Shown one piece after another: positions 7,023-7,281 of a stretch of 7,281 bases of DNA (position 1 is the first letter of the stretch; the number at the start of each line of letters is the position of its first letter). The notes under the pieces were generated by a model. It worked only from the letters and a program-made list of their open reading frames with translations, was not told where the DNA came from and made no database searches. The translations under genes were made by a program, and so were the position numbers. Source of the stretch: a bacterium UBP17_UBA6191 (GTDB lineage: Bacteria; Muiribacteriota; UBA6191); the NCBI GenBank assembly GCA_002422125.1, contig DITF01000203.1, forward strand, positions 1 through 7,281. Direction: 5' to 3'.

Positions 7023-7077
7023 GCGCAGGGATGCGCGGGCCTTGGCTTAAGGCAGGAAGCCGCTAAAGGCAAGGCTT
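7023..7077. repeat. Three consecutive small hairpins
   Basis: Three inverted repeats follow each other: GCGC 7023-7026 with 7033-7036 (6-nt loop), GCCTT 7039-7043 with AAGGC 7049-7053 (5-nt loop), and AAGCC 7057-7061 with GGCTT 7073-7077 (11-nt loop). The words GCCTT and AAGGC recur, so alternative pairings are possible. No coding frame explains them. The stems are short and could be chance in GC-rich DNA. Confidence 0.3.
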
Positions 7078-7150
7078 TGGGAAATTGTTAAGTTTTATGA
7101 GCCCATACCGGCTGAGTTTGTGTAGGCCCAAGGCTTGTGATGGTTTTCCA

Positions 7151-7168
7151 GCGTAATAGAGATTACGC
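7151..7168. repeat. Perfect 7-bp inverted repeat
   Basis: GCGTAAT and ATTACGC are separated by 4 nt and followed on the plus strand by six A residues. On the minus strand the T-run comes before the stem, so this is not a usable Rho-independent terminator in either direction. It could be a protein-binding site or a small RNA stem. Confidence 0.4.
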
Positions 7169-7236
7169 AAAAAAGCGGGGAGAAACCATAAAACCAGGGC
7201 TAGCGACTTTTAAGACTGGGTGGGGTATTAGGTCAG

Positions 7237-7258
7237 AATTAGCGAAGAATTAGCGAAG
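7237..7258. repeat. 11-bp tandem duplication
   Basis: AATTAGCGAAG occurs twice back to back with no mismatch, followed by a T-run. A recent slippage event or a small direct repeat flanking a lost insertion would look like this. No gene overlaps it convincingly. Confidence 0.6.
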
Positions 7259-7281
7259 TTTTTCCAAATAGCTTTTGACCA

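Larger units (their letters stand above)
6726..7281. other. Gene-poor region rich in short inverted repeats
   Basis: I find no convincing gene in these 556 bases. Every frame is interrupted on both strands, and nothing reads in from the right edge. The longest plus-strand frame (66 codons at 6866-7066) has no recognisable domain. On the minus strand the frame of the RHS fragment is open for 42 codons (6851-6726) before a TGA, without familiar motifs. Dyad elements include CCCCGCCCC (6818-6826) against GGGGCGGGG (6906-6914), a near palindrome at 6934-6944, and CGGTTCT (6938-6944) against AGAACCG (7004-7010). No tRNA, rRNA, tmRNA or RNase P pattern is recognised. It may be a degraded mobile or toxin region, or hold an unrecognised structured RNA. 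Confidence 0.5.

Noticed and set aside
6866..7066. Plus-strand open frame of 66 codons in the gene-poor region
   Set aside because: No clear ribosome binding site, no known motif, and inverted repeats run through it. It may be chance; I could not support it as a gene.
7151..7180. Hairpin next to a T-run as a terminator
   Set aside because: On the strand where the run is T it precedes the stem, the wrong order for Rho-independent termination.
7140..7253. Plus-strand 37-codon basic ORF with AAGG six bases before the ATG
   Set aside because: Too short and lacking any motif; it ends within the tandem repeat, and the ribosome binding site match is weak.
1..7281. CRISPR array, tRNA, rRNA or a full transposase
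   Set aside because: No regularly spaced repeats, cloverleaf, rRNA motifs or transposase signatures were found on reading both strands.

Overview
The window is about 7.3 kb of bacterial chromosome. It probably comes from a Gram-negative (two-membrane) organism, because its largest gene encodes an outer-membrane secretin with a Sec signal peptide. I cannot place the phylum. Genes use the standard code, and base composition is moderate with no strong codon skew visible by eye.

Left and centre (1-4993, minus strand): three genes run right to left, glgC (glucose-1-phosphate adenylyltransferase, the committing step of glycogen synthesis), then a hexapeptide-repeat O-acyltransferase, then a secretin whose 3' end lies beyond the left edge. 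The gaps are about 90 and 83 bp, so they could be one transcript from a promoter-like site at 5029-5057, but a hairpin lies between the first two. The secretin has a normal signal peptide, N-domains and secretin core to about residue 601, then at least 326 more residues of low-complexity, Pro/Ser/Thr-rich and charged sequence, much longer than the usual tail.

Centre-right (5060-5881, plus strand): a complete EcfT, the membrane-embedded coupling subunit of an energy-coupling-factor vitamin/metal importer, is divergent from glgC. No EcfA ATPase or S component is in view.

Right (5885-6725, minus strand): a small unrecognised 141-residue protein ends 3 bp from the ecfT stop. It lies directly downstream of a 112-residue ORF carrying the end of an RHS repeat-associated core. 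The order resembles a polymorphic-toxin tip followed by an immunity gene, but the RHS part is a fragment and appears frame-broken at its tip.

Far right (6726-7281): about 550 bp without a convincing gene. It has stops in all frames, many short inverted repeats and one 11-bp tandem repeat. It reads as decayed or structured non-coding DNA next to the RHS remnant.
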